Positions 11,226 through 21,854 of a stretch of DNA of 64,000 nucleotides are shown here, in pieces. Under the pieces are notes generated by a model. The model was not told where the DNA came from, searched no databases, and saw nothing but the letters and a program-made list of their open reading frames with translations. This stretch comes from Cerioporus squamosus. Lineage: Eukaryota > Basidiomycota > Agaricomycetes > Polyporales > Polyporaceae. Both the position numbers and the translations under genes were made by a program. Within the stretch, counting starts at the first letter, position 1. Each line of letters begins with the position of its first letter. Where the stretch lies: NCBI GenBank assembly GCA_022592435.1, contig JABYQS010000001.1:1054001-1118000 (forward strand). The letters are read 5' to 3'.

Positions 11226-13288
11226 TCACCCACGCCGTGAGTTCTCCCTTGAGATATCTCCCAGCGTTGCACCTTCTGGGAGGTTTCGCACCTATACACG
11301 TGAGGGAATCAGTTTAGGTTATCACTAGCTCGCAGACGGGAGTACGTACCTCCAACCTCGGTCTCGAGTCCGAGTCAGGGTCCTCATCTACGGAGTACAC
11401 GCTACTTGTCGTCGTCGTCGTGCCCGAGCCGCGAGCCCTAGAATCGCCACCACTCGCACCCGCCAGATTCAACGTCGGACCCATCGCAGGGGTCGACGGC
11501 TCTGTTGGAGCCCCACTGTAATAACCGGCCAGCAGGGGCTCTGTGCTTCCGACACTTGCCTTGGCACCATGTCCATATCCCAACGAGCTGCTCGTAGACG
11601 TGCTCTGTGTATGCTGCCTCTGCCACGCGCCCGGCGGCGGCGGGCTGGTCGTCCGTGCAGGAGTATAGCCGTCTCGACGGATCGCGTTCGGGAAGACCGC
11701 GGCAGGCGGAGGGTGAACAGTACCGACGGCTGCGTACGGGTCAAACTCTGAACCGACCCCAGGGGTGGATGGAGCCGTGTTTCCGTCCTCCGCAGCGGGT
11801 GGATGAGCACCAGCGGCGCCGCCACCGACAAGCATGGCCGCCGAGCTGAAGCTGGAGTTCTGATGGGTGAGTGCAGAGGGTGTTGACATGCGCCTGTCAC
11901 CCTTCTCCTCGTCATCATCGCCATCGAGTGGCCGACGGTTGTAGCCCGCAGCAGCGAGGGTAGAGGCAACGGCCGTGTCATGCTCGAGCCGCTGGGTTCG
12001 TCTCCGTCGACGAATATAGCAGACGATGAAGAGCAAAATTGACGCTGCGGCGAGACCGACGATGAGGAAGACGCCGGCGACTGCGCCCTTGTTCCGGAGG
12101 AATCTAGGTGCGAATTTCTGCTGAGTCTGGGTCCACACGAGGGCGGCATACGCAGGTAAACTTACTGTGACGTCTGGGTGGCATTGTCGTTAGTCCCGAT
12201 GGGCGTCGGGTTCCCTGCAACGATCGTCACAACAGTGGGCGACCCGTCACTGTTAGTGCTTGTCATAGTCTCTGTCACAATCGAAGGAGTGCTAGTGATG
12301 GTTGAGCCAGCACTATTCGTGGTGGTGATGAAGACTGTTGACTGCAAGGTAGTTCTATGCGCATGTGCGAACAGATGTCAACGACACGATATCCTTGTCA
12401 TGAGCATACGAGACCTACGTGACTGCAAGACCGGGTCCGGCGGTGAGCGAGTCGGACAACGTACTTGTTCCCACCTGAGTGACCGTGCTCGTTAAGGTGC
12501 CGCCACTATCGGTCGGCGAAGTGACCGATGAGGTAGAATCGGACGATGATGTCTGGGTGACAACATCGGTAGTCGTGGTCGTGGCCGAATCTGGGGTTGT
12601 AGTGGATGATGTAGAGGAAGTAGTAGTGCTAGATGAGGTCGTTGTTATCGGCGGAGTGGTCGTTGTCGTAGACGAGGACGTCGTAGTAGTTGACGAGGTA
12701 GTGGACGATGTGGTCGTGGTAGAAGAGGAAGAGGTGGTCGTGGTAGTCGGCGGATCTGTTGTCGTTGTAGACGACGTAGACACCGACGTCGCATCGTCCG
12801 TCGACGGCGACGTCGTAGGGGACGACATGGTGGTCGAACTACGAGGCCGCGTGTGAGTAACCGATGAGCTTCCAGACGGATCGACCGGGACTCACGGAGG
12901 ATCGGAAGACGCCGGCGTGGAAATGCCTGCAGAAGTCTGAGTCGTAGAGGGCGGAGGGGATTCTTCGGAGCTGGGGGAGTGGTAGATGCGTGCTAGAAGG
13001 TGAGTCTTGTGACGAGGTCGTCGGTGTGGCAGAAGCAGAAGTTTGCGGGGATGCGGAGGTTGTGGTGGGAGTGATGTCGGACGACAACGGGGACGTTGAG
13101 GTGCCGGTGAATGGAGTTTGAGATTGGGACGTGCCGGTGGACATGGACGTTTCGCCGGGTTGGGAAGGCGAGGAAGTAGAGGTTGCAAGGGAAGCGGAGG
13201 GCGTACCAGAGGGGGAGTCAGTGGCAGGCTGAGAATCAGAAACAGAAGAAGTGGCAGGAGGAGAAGAACCTGGAACAGCGGAGGACAT
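11226..13288 (-). CDS. Ser/Thr-rich single-pass membrane protein A (mucin-like, sensor-type)
   Basis: Minus-strand exons 13288-12896, 12838-12419, 12312-12166, 12103-11350 and 11291-11226 (about 592 aa). The first half is an almost pure Ser/Thr/Pro ectodomain, with a stretch of Thr and Ser runs at 12830-12590. It is followed by one membrane helix (GAVAGVFLIVGLAAASILLF), a basic stop-transfer (RRRRRT) and a Pro/Ser/Gly-rich tail of about 240 residues. No cleavable signal peptide is visible after the ATG. Known: this layout is shared by fungal O-mannosylated cell-wall-stress sensors (Mid2/Wsc type), though no WSC Cys domain is present. Odd: exon 1 is 393 nt where 392 would keep frame; the break is at or near a G5 run (12973-12977). 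The intron 12313-12418 could alternatively start at 12475. Related to the protein at 18970-21854. Confidence 0.7.
12973..12977 (-). other. Probable one-base frame break in mucin-like gene A
   Basis: Upstream of this G5 (C5 on the coding strand) the Ser/Thr-rich frame is that of the ATG at 13288; downstream the Ser/Thr-rich frame is the next one. Removing one base makes exon 1 end in the phase demanded by the intron 12839-12895. The alternative is a 43 nt intron with a poor GTCACA donor, which also restores phase. Confidence 0.55.
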
Positions 13289-15426
13289 GAATAGGTGTTA
13301 TGGGCGACTGGGCAGGACAGGAATAGCGTTCAAGCAGAAATCGGAGTCGGATGCCCTGCACGACCGACGGGTGAACGAGGTCAGTCGAGCTCTGGTGGAG
13401 GAGATGCGAACAACTCACCAGACATGCGCCCTACGTCCCGGGACACGAAGCGAGAGATATGAAGGGTGCGCGGACCGAACGGACTGATTGGAGTTGAAGG
13501 AGGGGAAAGAAAGAGTGCTCACCTGTGTCGGAGACTTGTCTTTTGTCGCGGGGCCTGTGTGCGGGCATGGTAGTGTTCAGCGACGAGGAGACATGGCTCG
13601 ATGCTGTGTGCTCGTTGTGGCGCGCGGCCGGGGACGGATGGGCGTATGGGAAGGGGCTCCAAGGGGAACGTGGAGGAGATGGACGCGGCTGGGTGCGCTC
13701 CTCGCCTTTATTATCCGGCGCGAATTCCATGCGGACATAGGCGACACGCCGGCCTCGTAGCCGAGACGTCATTTCTGCGCGTCTGCGTGCCCGTCCCTGC
13801 CTCGGCCTGGGCCCTGCTTCCCGGCCGTCGCTGTCCCCGCCTCGCGTCCGCCAGCGACGAGCAGCGCGGGCCTCGCAGCGACGGCCGGTCCGAGCTCGAC
13901 GTTCGCAGCCCGAATGGCAGCCCCGCCCGTCCTTTCGGCCTCGGCTCCCCGCGCGCCCCCTGCCTGCCGCCTTCTCCGTGCCCGGCATGCTGCGCCACGC
14001 ACCCAGCGCGTTCCACTCCTCTCTTTCCGGCAGCATTTCAGCCTACCAGTCCGCCCCGATCCTCCAAGTCTCTCTTGGCCGGGCCAAGTTGGCAGCTTCA
14101 TCGCATGTATGTCCCCCTGCCTCCTGCCTCTCCCGCCTCCTGTCCCCGGCATGTCCACACAGTCTCCCACCCAACGCCGTCTGTCGTGTTTGTGTATGTT
14201 CTATCTGCGCCACAAGCGTCTGCACGTTTGGCACGCATCGCCTGTGGACACGCCATGCCATATGACAGAAACACATCGATATCTCTTCGAGCATCCGACC
14301 GTCCGGACTTGGCCCTCGCGGCGATCGCATACTTACCCAGTCAAATTCGGATCGCGAGTGCGCGGGTGCTGTCCTCGACCGAACTGAGTTGCAAGGCTTG
14401 CAGCAGCGCTCCGTCCATAGCACGAACAACCTTCAAGGTTTCCACTTCATGCATGCGTGTCACTTTACCGCGAACGTACCGAGTCCGAGAACTCATCCCA
14501 TGTCGCCCGTGACCTGCCCTGACCTGCCTCATTCCCTCCGTGTTCCTCGATAACGGCTCCCGTGTCCGCTTCGCGCTTCGTCGGTCTCCTTCTCGCAGGC
14601 TTCTATCTGCAGAACACACCGCTCCAGTCGCGATGGCCTACCAGCGAACGCCGAGCAGCGCACGCGAGCGAGTGGGGATTCTTCCTTGACGTTATCGGGG
14701 ATGCTCTAAGAGAAGTCCTCTCCAAAGGTGCGTAGTCGCCAGCGTGGTGATGTTCCTGAGACCAGTGAGAAGGAGTGCCCAGTGCAAGGGAGGTTGGAGC
14801 CCGTGTGTGTGTCGCCAAATTCGTGGTCGTAAAGCATCCGCACCGGTGCCGGTGCCGTTACGATGACGATACAGTCCTTGAATAATGATGCATTATGACC
14901 GCAGGTCACCCATCTATACGTTCGCTATCGTCCAAGGCGCAAGACTTGCGCAGATGAGTACACGCTCTGTTGTTGGTTTGGTGGAGGCTATATATCGGTA
15001 GCTGCGAGCATTGCGAACGAAGCGTACACGTACGTCTTGCGTCCAACGCGCTTACGCCCGAACTTCAATCACGCCCGATCTTCCGGCTGTGCAACAACAG
15101 GCAGCAACTGTGCATGATGGCATCGCACCTGCTGCTGCTGCTCAGCAAGTATTGAAATACGGCTACAATTCGACGCGTCCCTGCTCCGTACGGCGAGTAC
15201 ATCGGACCCCATCACTGCCCCATCCTGGACGCGCCTCACGCAAGCAGAGGCAGTTTTCGTGGTATATAACGCAATGCGAGTGCGCTATAGCATGTGAACC
15301 AGCCGACTCCAGAACCATCTAAGACTTCCCTTCTCCTCGCTTGGCAGTCACTGCTCTGCTCTGCTCCCCCACTGGCACTTGACACCGACAGCAACATTTA
15401 ACGACACACGCCTAAGCACAAATCCA
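13289..15426. other. 2.1 kb divergent intergenic region, no gene seen
   Basis: The region lies between mucin-like gene A (minus) and the MDR gene (plus) and is GC-rich around 13600-14100. Long open frames on both strands there (13601-14512 plus, 13431-14036 minus) mirror each other and show only Arg/Pro/Ala composition, so I treat them as chance. A short ATG-initiated stretch at 13571 on the minus strand followed by a GTGAGC donor could be an alternative 5' exon of gene A, but no downstream acceptor keeps an open frame. Confidence 0.45.
15263..15269 (+). promoter_or_regulatory. TATA-like element upstream of MDR gene
   Basis: TATATAA lies about 160 bases before the start codon at 15427. The distance implies a 5' UTR of roughly 130 nt if it is used. 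Confidence 0.35.
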
Positions 15427-16830
15427 ATGGCATCCGAGACACCCGCCGCGGCGCCGACAGCAAGTGAGACCAATGCAGCAAAGATCCCGACTACGCAGAA
15501 GTCGTGGCGCGTCGTGCGCTCGGGCGAGCCCGCGAAGGCGCTCGCTTTCACGGACAACACCGTCCCCTCCAAGCTCCAGAAGGGCGAGATCCTCGTCAAG
15601 GTGCAGGCAGCTGCTCTGAACCCTGTGTACGTCCTCCTCTGCGGCGGCGACTGTCATTGAACGCTAACGAGGCGTGTGACTGCAGCGGGTACAAGATACT
15701 CGGGCTCCTGCCGGGCTTCGTCCTGAAGCGGGCGAACGCGTACGAGTTCGACTATGCGGGTATCGTGGTGGACGCGAATGGAACAGAGTTCAAGAACGGA
15801 GATGAGATAGTCGGCACTGTGCCCCTCGGTGAGTCCACCTCTGGTCGTTACAAGGACGCGACGTTAACGAGTCCTCTCCCCCAACGTCCTCCATCCATTG
15901 CTGCCCATCACGCAATGCGCCCGCCCTCGCTCGTCCTGCTGTCTGTGACCGCCCTGTGCAGCCCGCGCGATTACCAGTGGATGGGGCGCTCTCGCCCAAT
16001 ACACCAAGGCCCTCGCTTCCGAAGCCGTCCCGCGCCCGAAGAACGTCACGCCGACGCAGGCGGCCGGGTTCGGCATCGCGGGCCTCACCGCGTACCAGGC
16101 CCTCACGGACATTGCGAAGCTCGAGGCGGGCCAGTCCGTGTTCATCAACGGAGGGAGCACGGCGGTCGGCTCGTTCGCGATCCAGCTCGCGAAGGCTAGA
16201 GGAGCGAAGGTCGCGGTGAGCGCGTCGGGGAAGAACGAGCAGTATGTGCGGGGGTTGGGTGCGGATGAGGTGCGTGTCGCGCTTTTGTCTAGAGACCCTG
16301 GTGCTGGATATCTGACCGGAACGGGTGCGCGCAGTTCTTCGACTATACCAAGGCACCGCTGCATGAGCAGCTCGCCGCTGCGGACCTCAACCCGAAGTAC
16401 CACGTCTTCTTCGAGACGGTCGGGGTTATGGACCCCACGCTGTTTGTGAAGAGCCCTGCGTACCTCGCTCCTGGCGGTGTCTTCATCTCCGTCGGACCTC
16501 AGGGAACGGGTATCGGCGCCATCGCGAGTTTCGCGTGGAAGGTCATCCTGCAGCCGTCGTTTTTGGGCGGGGTGAAGCGCAAGTGGAAGCTGGTTTCTGT
16601 CCAGCCCAACAAGAAGGATTGGGAGGCTTTCATCAAGTTGGTCGAAGAAGGTGCGTGGTGTATAGGTTTGTGTGTGATGGGCTGCACTGACTTGGGTGAA
16701 TACAGGGAAAGTGAAGCCGTTGGTGGACTCGGTGTTTGCGTTTGAGGATACCCTGAAGGCGTATGAGCGCGTCCAGACGGGCAGGGCGACCGGGAAGGTG
16801 GTTGTGAAGGTGGACCCTAACGCGGAGTAA
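15427..16830 (+). CDS. MDR-superfamily NAD(P)H oxidoreductase (quinone oxidoreductase / alcohol dehydrogenase-like)
   Basis: Exons 15427-15626, 15686-15828, 15962-16269, 16335-16650 and 16706-16830 give 363 aa. A GroES-like N-terminal domain (GEILVKVQAAALNPVGYKIL, then YAGIVVDANG and FKNGDEIVGTVPL) is followed by a Rossmann domain with a nucleotide-binding glycine motif in INGGSTAVGSFAIQLAKARG and the substrate-domain return FAFEDTLKAYERVQTGRATG at the C-terminus. The catalytic and structural zinc Cys/His ligands of classical alcohol dehydrogenases are not evident, so this is probably the zinc-independent quinone oxidoreductase type using NADPH. It is a plus-strand gene immediately upstream of, and in the same orientation as, an isochorismatase-like gene. 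Substrate unknown. Confidence 0.88.
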
Positions 16831-17213
16831 CGGACTGTATGTGCTTGCGTATGCTTTTACTTCCTTGTCGAGCCGTTGGCCATCTGGCTCGGATGTACTA
16901 TACCTTGTTATGTGATTGATACCTGTGACTCTGTAGAAGGGGCTGGACTAGTACTGTCGCGATCAGGTGAACGCGTCGCGTCGCGTCCCTTGGTCGGAGA
17001 GCGCGCGCGACAAATGTGACGTCACTGCTGTGAGCACTGCAGGCAGATGAGATGCCTTGGACAGGGTTGTCTCCCACCTTATCGCTGTCCTCCGCCGGGT
17101 CTCCGGACGCTGCACACGGTCAGTCCTTCTAATGGCACAAACCCCTCCCCGTTCGATGTCGCCCCATCCCCCAGTTCCCGACTTGTACTTCGAAACGCCT
17201 CTTCTAATCAGCC
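16831..17213. other. Promoter/intergenic region
   Basis: 383 bases between two plus-strand genes. No coding region or clear TATA box recognised. Confidence 0.4.
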
Positions 17214-18568
17214 ATGGGCAACGCGCAGCCACCCAGCTCGGACCCAACCCCCACCGTGACCGCAGACACTCCCAAGCACGACACCCCCATCCTCGGCATG
17301 GTCAAGCGTCCCAGACTCCCAGTTGCGACAGAGTTCGGCAACGCCGCCTCGTGGTGGGTCGAGTACCCGACCGGGCTCGTCGATGTGACGCGCACGACGC
17401 ACCTGCCCAAGGGCCCGCTCCCGGAGGGCGACGTCGCGCAGCACCAGCCGACGCGCGAGGTCCCCATCCCGCTCCTCGTGAAGGAGGCGCAGCTGGACAT
17501 CCCCGTCGATGGCGAGCGGACCGTGCGCATCGCGACGAAGAACAGCGCGATCGTGATCATCGACATGCAGAAGTGAGTGAGTCCTGTCCGTGCTCTGTTC
17601 TCTGGGCCGATGGATGCTCATCAGTGTACTCTACGTCGGGCAGCTTCTTCCTCCATCCTGACTTGCGGGACCACCCGACAGGTCTTGCATGTGTGATACC
17701 CATCATGAACGCCGTAAACGCACTACGATCGCGGGGCGTGAAGATCCTATGGGTGTAAGCTTACTCCTCCTGGATGCTCAGGGTACCCATTTACTGACGG
17801 CAGACCTGCTGCAGAAACTGGGGCCTCACTGAGCACGAGCTCACCACAATCCCGCCCTCGCTCGTCCGCGGGTTCATGAAGGGCGGACACGGCGGATTCG
17901 GCGCAGAGCTCGCAGGCGGGTTCGGCCGCCTCCTCATGCGCGGCGAGTTCAATTCGGAGCTGTACGGCCCGCTCCAGGGCCTCTACGAGCAGGGCCGCGA
18001 AGCGGGCACGGACGTCTGGATCCACAAGAATAGGTGAGCTGCCGTTACCTTTACCCTCCATGTGCCAGGCATCCATGCCGTGTGTTCGCGAAGGCGGCAT
18101 GGTATTATTGGCCGCCTGTGCGATGCGTTTCTGCGGTCCGCGGCGGTCTGACATCGGCTGATCTTGACTTCTTGCGCAGGATGAGCGGCATCTGGGGCGG
18201 ACAAACCGCGCTCGACTTGTACCTCCAGGAGCAGGGAATCTCGACGCTGTTCTTCGCGGGAGTGAACGCGGATCAGGTCAGTCCCGCATGCTCTGCTTCT
18301 GCTCGGAGATACTGACTCGACTTCCAGTGTGTGCTGGGAACGCTGGTCGACGCGTACTTCCGTGGATACGACTGCATCACGGTCGAAGACTGCGTCGCGA
18401 CGACTTCCCCGGCTGGTGCCCTCGAGAGCGTCCTCTACAACGCAGGCGGGGTGAGCACTGTCCCCGCACCTTCCATGCCACACGCGGTTCCATTAACTGA
18501 TATGACAGAGCTATGGATTCGTGACGGACTCCGAGCGGATCATCGCTGCGGTCGAGGGGAGTTCTTGA
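17214..18568 (+). CDS. Isochorismatase-family cysteine hydrolase
   Basis: Exons 17214-17572, 17644-17754, 17815-18033, 18180-18276, 18328-18450 and 18509-18568 give 322 aa. The catalytic triad of the family is visible: Asp in AIVIIDMQNFFLHPD, Lys in WIHKNRMSG and the nucleophilic Cys in AGVNADQCVLGTLVDAYF. A non-prolyl cis peptide of the family usually precedes that Cys, and the sequence fits. The 119-residue N-terminal extension before the first beta strand is longer than in bacterial homologues. Known: members hydrolyse isochorismate, nicotinamide, N-carbamoyl compounds, ureidoacrylate and similar substrates. Inferred: substrate cannot be read from sequence; fungal members are usually called hydrolases of unknown function. 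Intron 3 (146 nt) is long. Confidence 0.9.
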
Positions 18569-18969
18569 CCGCACGTCGGAGCGATCTAGCGCAGGCATGG
18601 GGATGCGCACGCACGTATATCAGGGAAGCAAGAAGTTTTTTGGGTACCGCGATGTGTAATGTACAGTGCTCTTCGAACGGGATACATGCATATATGGATG
18701 CAAAGACAAGGGTGTCGTCAAGAAGTCATGTATAGGGGCGTCTCCGGGTGGTAGGGGCTTCTATACCTATGCGTACACGGGATACAACAACGATCATCGA
18801 TAGGCAGAGATGCGTACAAGATGTATGACACATAGCGCAAACCAGGCATGTAGAAGGGAGGGGTGGGGATGGACGAGATTGAAGCAAGCAAGCAGGTATC
18901 CATGCGTATAGGAGACACTCCGAAACACGTCGGGTCAGTCAATCCGCTAACCGCGCCGTGCTTCAGTAT
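18569..18969. other. Convergent 3' intergenic region
   Basis: 400 bases between converging genes, AT-rich with ATACATGCATATATGG-type sequence near 18680; no gene seen. Confidence 0.45.
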
Positions 18970-21854
18970 TCAGTTCCTCCATTCCACGCTGGGACGCCGC
19001 TACAAATCGTGCATGTGGTGAGCGTCCGCCCCGAACACATACGTGTGATGATGTTGAGGAACATACCTGCTTTCCGTTCATCCTGGTATAGAACGTGTCC
19101 TTCTTGCCGGTCCTGACCATCTCATGGCCAGGCGGGATGCTGATGTCCACGAGTTGCTGCTCATGTGGGTCCGCGAACGGGTTCGAGTGGGCACTCGCCG
19201 GGGTGCTCGACTCCGGGCTCGACGGCTCGTGTCCAGAGTGAGACCCGGAGGGCGACACGGACGCGAACGAGGCTGGGGGTGTCAGCGGCTCGTACTGTTG
19301 CAGGGCTCCCTCGGGTTTCTGGAGCTGAGTCTGGATGCTGGCCAGGGGTGGGGGTGGCGGCGAGCGGGACAGCGAGCGTACCGTGCTATTGCGCCGGAGC
19401 GGGCTGCGGGGCGGGATGACGGGCGGTTTCGTGTCCTGCGTGCGCTGCTGCTGCGGCGTGAGCGGGGTAGGTGCGATCGGCTCCGGCAGTGGGAGGTCTG
19501 TGTGTGCCGGGACGGGCTTGCGTACGGTTGGCGACGAGACTCGTGCCGCGCTCGTCGGAGAGGGCAGGGCCGAGACGAGTGTCGTGCTGTTGTTGGCGCT
19601 CAGCGGGATGTCGACCAGGCTCCGGTTGTCCTCGCCCGGGAGCGAAGGAAGTGTGGGCGGGTAGAGTGACGGGGACGAGCGCGCAGACGAGGGTTCAGGC
19701 TGGTGTGACCGGGACGGGTCGACACGGTGGTCGCTCGTGACTGCTACGCCGACGGAGCTGCTTCCGCTGAAGTTGCGAGGACGGCTTTCCACGGACGACC
19801 GGCGGGGCCCAGCGCTGGACCTGCGGCCATTCGCGCCAATGCCAGCCAGGCCGAGGCCGGCGAGGTGTTCGTTGCTGCCCGTGTGGTGGCTGACAGAACC
19901 ATGCACGACCGAACCCTGTTCCATCTCGTCGTCGAAGGGACTCCGCGATGGGCTGGCACCGTTCTTGCCACCTATGACGAGTGTACGGTCAGTGTATCCC
20001 GACGCATAGCGCATTTGGGGTTGCGGCGATAGACTGCGCGGGTCCTCGAATGGATTATCCGGAATGGGCAGCGGGCGCGAGATCGAGTTCATGAAGCGCG
20101 GCGTGCGGCGACGGCGGCGGCGGCGCAAAAAGAAGCAGATCCCGAGGCCTATCGCTGCGATGACGATACCGATGGCGAGGAAGACACCGGCGACGGCCTT
20201 GCTGTCCGCGAAAAAGCTGGGAAGGTATCCGTATGTCAGTTGTTGGGTAGTCAGCATAGACGCAAGATCTTACCCTGATCTGCCAGAATCCTCATCGACG
20301 CTCCAGATGCCCGTAGGGTTGGCAATGACATGCGTGACACTGACCAGCTGGCCGTCGGACAGCGTGGAGACGCCGACACTCGTGAAGACAGGCGGTTCTG
20401 AGAGAACCGTATGCTTCTTTGCGTCGGTCACGGTGACGAAGACCGGCGAGGAGAGCGTCGTCTCTGGCTTGTCAGTGACTGTGCTTGTCGTCGTCGGGGT
20501 CTTTGCGTTAGCCTGATGAATGCCAGAAGCGCTTTCAGAACTCTCATCACTCGGTGCATCAGAAGTAGGAGAAGGATCGGAGGGAGGAGCGGGTGCAGCA
20601 GAAGTAGACTGAGGGACAGGGGTAGTGACGGGTTCTGCAGGGGCCTGTGAGGGCTCGTGCGTCTGGGGAAGTTGCGTTAGAACGGGCTGCGACTCGATAG
20701 AGACCACCTCGGTCGCGGGGGGCCTGACGATTACGGCGTGCGTGGATTGTGTGGTGGCGGGTGCAGTCGGGATCGAAGGGGTCATAGATACAGAAGTGGG
20801 GACAGGTAGGGGTATAGGTATCACAGAAGGGGAATGGGTTTGCGCATGGGAGATGATGAAAGAAGAACTCGAACTGACCCCGTGGACTTGCTCAGGACTG
20901 GTGGCGACCGGGCTGCTTGCACTGCCCACATCGGAGACCGAGTCTGGAGCTGCAGGCCTCGCAGGACCAGTGGGTGTATTCGGTGCACTGGTGATTGTTG
21001 ATGACTCTGGCGAAGCCGCCGGCTTGGACGCGGTGGGCGCAACCGAGGACGTGGTCGGAGCCTTGGCTGGCGAGGAAACAGAAGAAGGCGCAGCATTGGT
21101 CTGCGACGAAGAAGCTGAAGACGGTGGCGTTGGCTCCTGACCAGGTGCAGCGGTCTTTGAAGGTGTGAAAGACGGGGCCACACTGGCAGAAGACGCTACC
21201 GACTCAGACACTGGGGTGACGGCGATAGAAGAGCCAGTGCCTGTAGACGCGTCCTGTCCGGCCATCTTCCCACTGCTGCTACCAAGACCGATATCAGCGC
21301 ACTGACAGCGAGGATATGGGGCGATACAGACCTTGACTTGACGTCCGTTGCAATAGAAGTTCGCACCGCGGAGTGCAGTGTAACAGATGACGGGGAGCTC
21401 GCTATTGACGATACCGGGATCGGGTCAGGAAGGGTGTCCGAACTTGAAGGAGAGGCTGCGACAGGAAGAGCGGCTGGTTCGCTCGCCTTCACGCTCGTTT
21501 GTATGGACGAGAAGGAAGACGCAGAAAATGAGGTAGGTGACGCAGAAGTAAAAGATGACGCAGAAGTGAAGGGTGGCGCAGAAGAGACAAAGACCGAGGA
21601 AGCAGCGGATGACGATGAAGCAACCGCGGACGATGAGGTCGCAGCTGCAGTCAACGACGCAGAATCCGGAGCAGCTGGGGGAGCAGGTGAGCGGATTAAC
21701 GTCACGCTCGAAGATACCCCCGAGGAAACGGCGCTCGGAGGGACCGACGATGTAACGACAATTGAGCTATCCGCTCCACCAATGGACGATGAGGGCGAGC
21801 TTGTAGCACTGTCGGAGAGCGATAGCGACGACACCGACAGGCTCACACTTGTAC
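18970..21854 (-). CDS. Ser/Thr-rich single-pass membrane protein B (mucin-like, sensor-type), 5' end unresolved
   Basis: Minus-strand exons 21854(?)-21332, 21278-20274, 20216-19067 and 18999-18970, all in phase, about 900 aa. The ectodomain of roughly 500 residues is Ser/Ala/Thr/Pro-rich. A membrane helix (AVAGVFLAIGIVIAAIGLGI) is followed by a run of seven Arg and a Pro/Ser-rich cytosolic tail of about 390 residues containing NPFEDP and NPFADP motifs. The helix core AVAGVFL, the basic stop and an upstream VG-x-STLSD element are shared with protein A, so the two are related. If the last intron (19000-19066) is used the protein ends RRPSVEWRN. Odd: an in-frame stop lies upstream of 21854 and no ATG is found in the open Ser-rich frame, so a 5' exon is missing. 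Known: such architectures serve as wall-anchored stress sensors; function here is inferred only. Confidence 0.65.

Noticed and set aside
12479..12856. Val/Asp-rich plus-strand open frame
   Set aside because: Antisense of the Thr/Ser runs of mucin-like protein A.
13601..14512. 303-residue plus-strand open frame and its minus-strand mirror at 13431-14036
   Set aside because: GC-rich region with open frames on both strands, Arg/Pro/Ala composition only, no motif and no coherent splicing.
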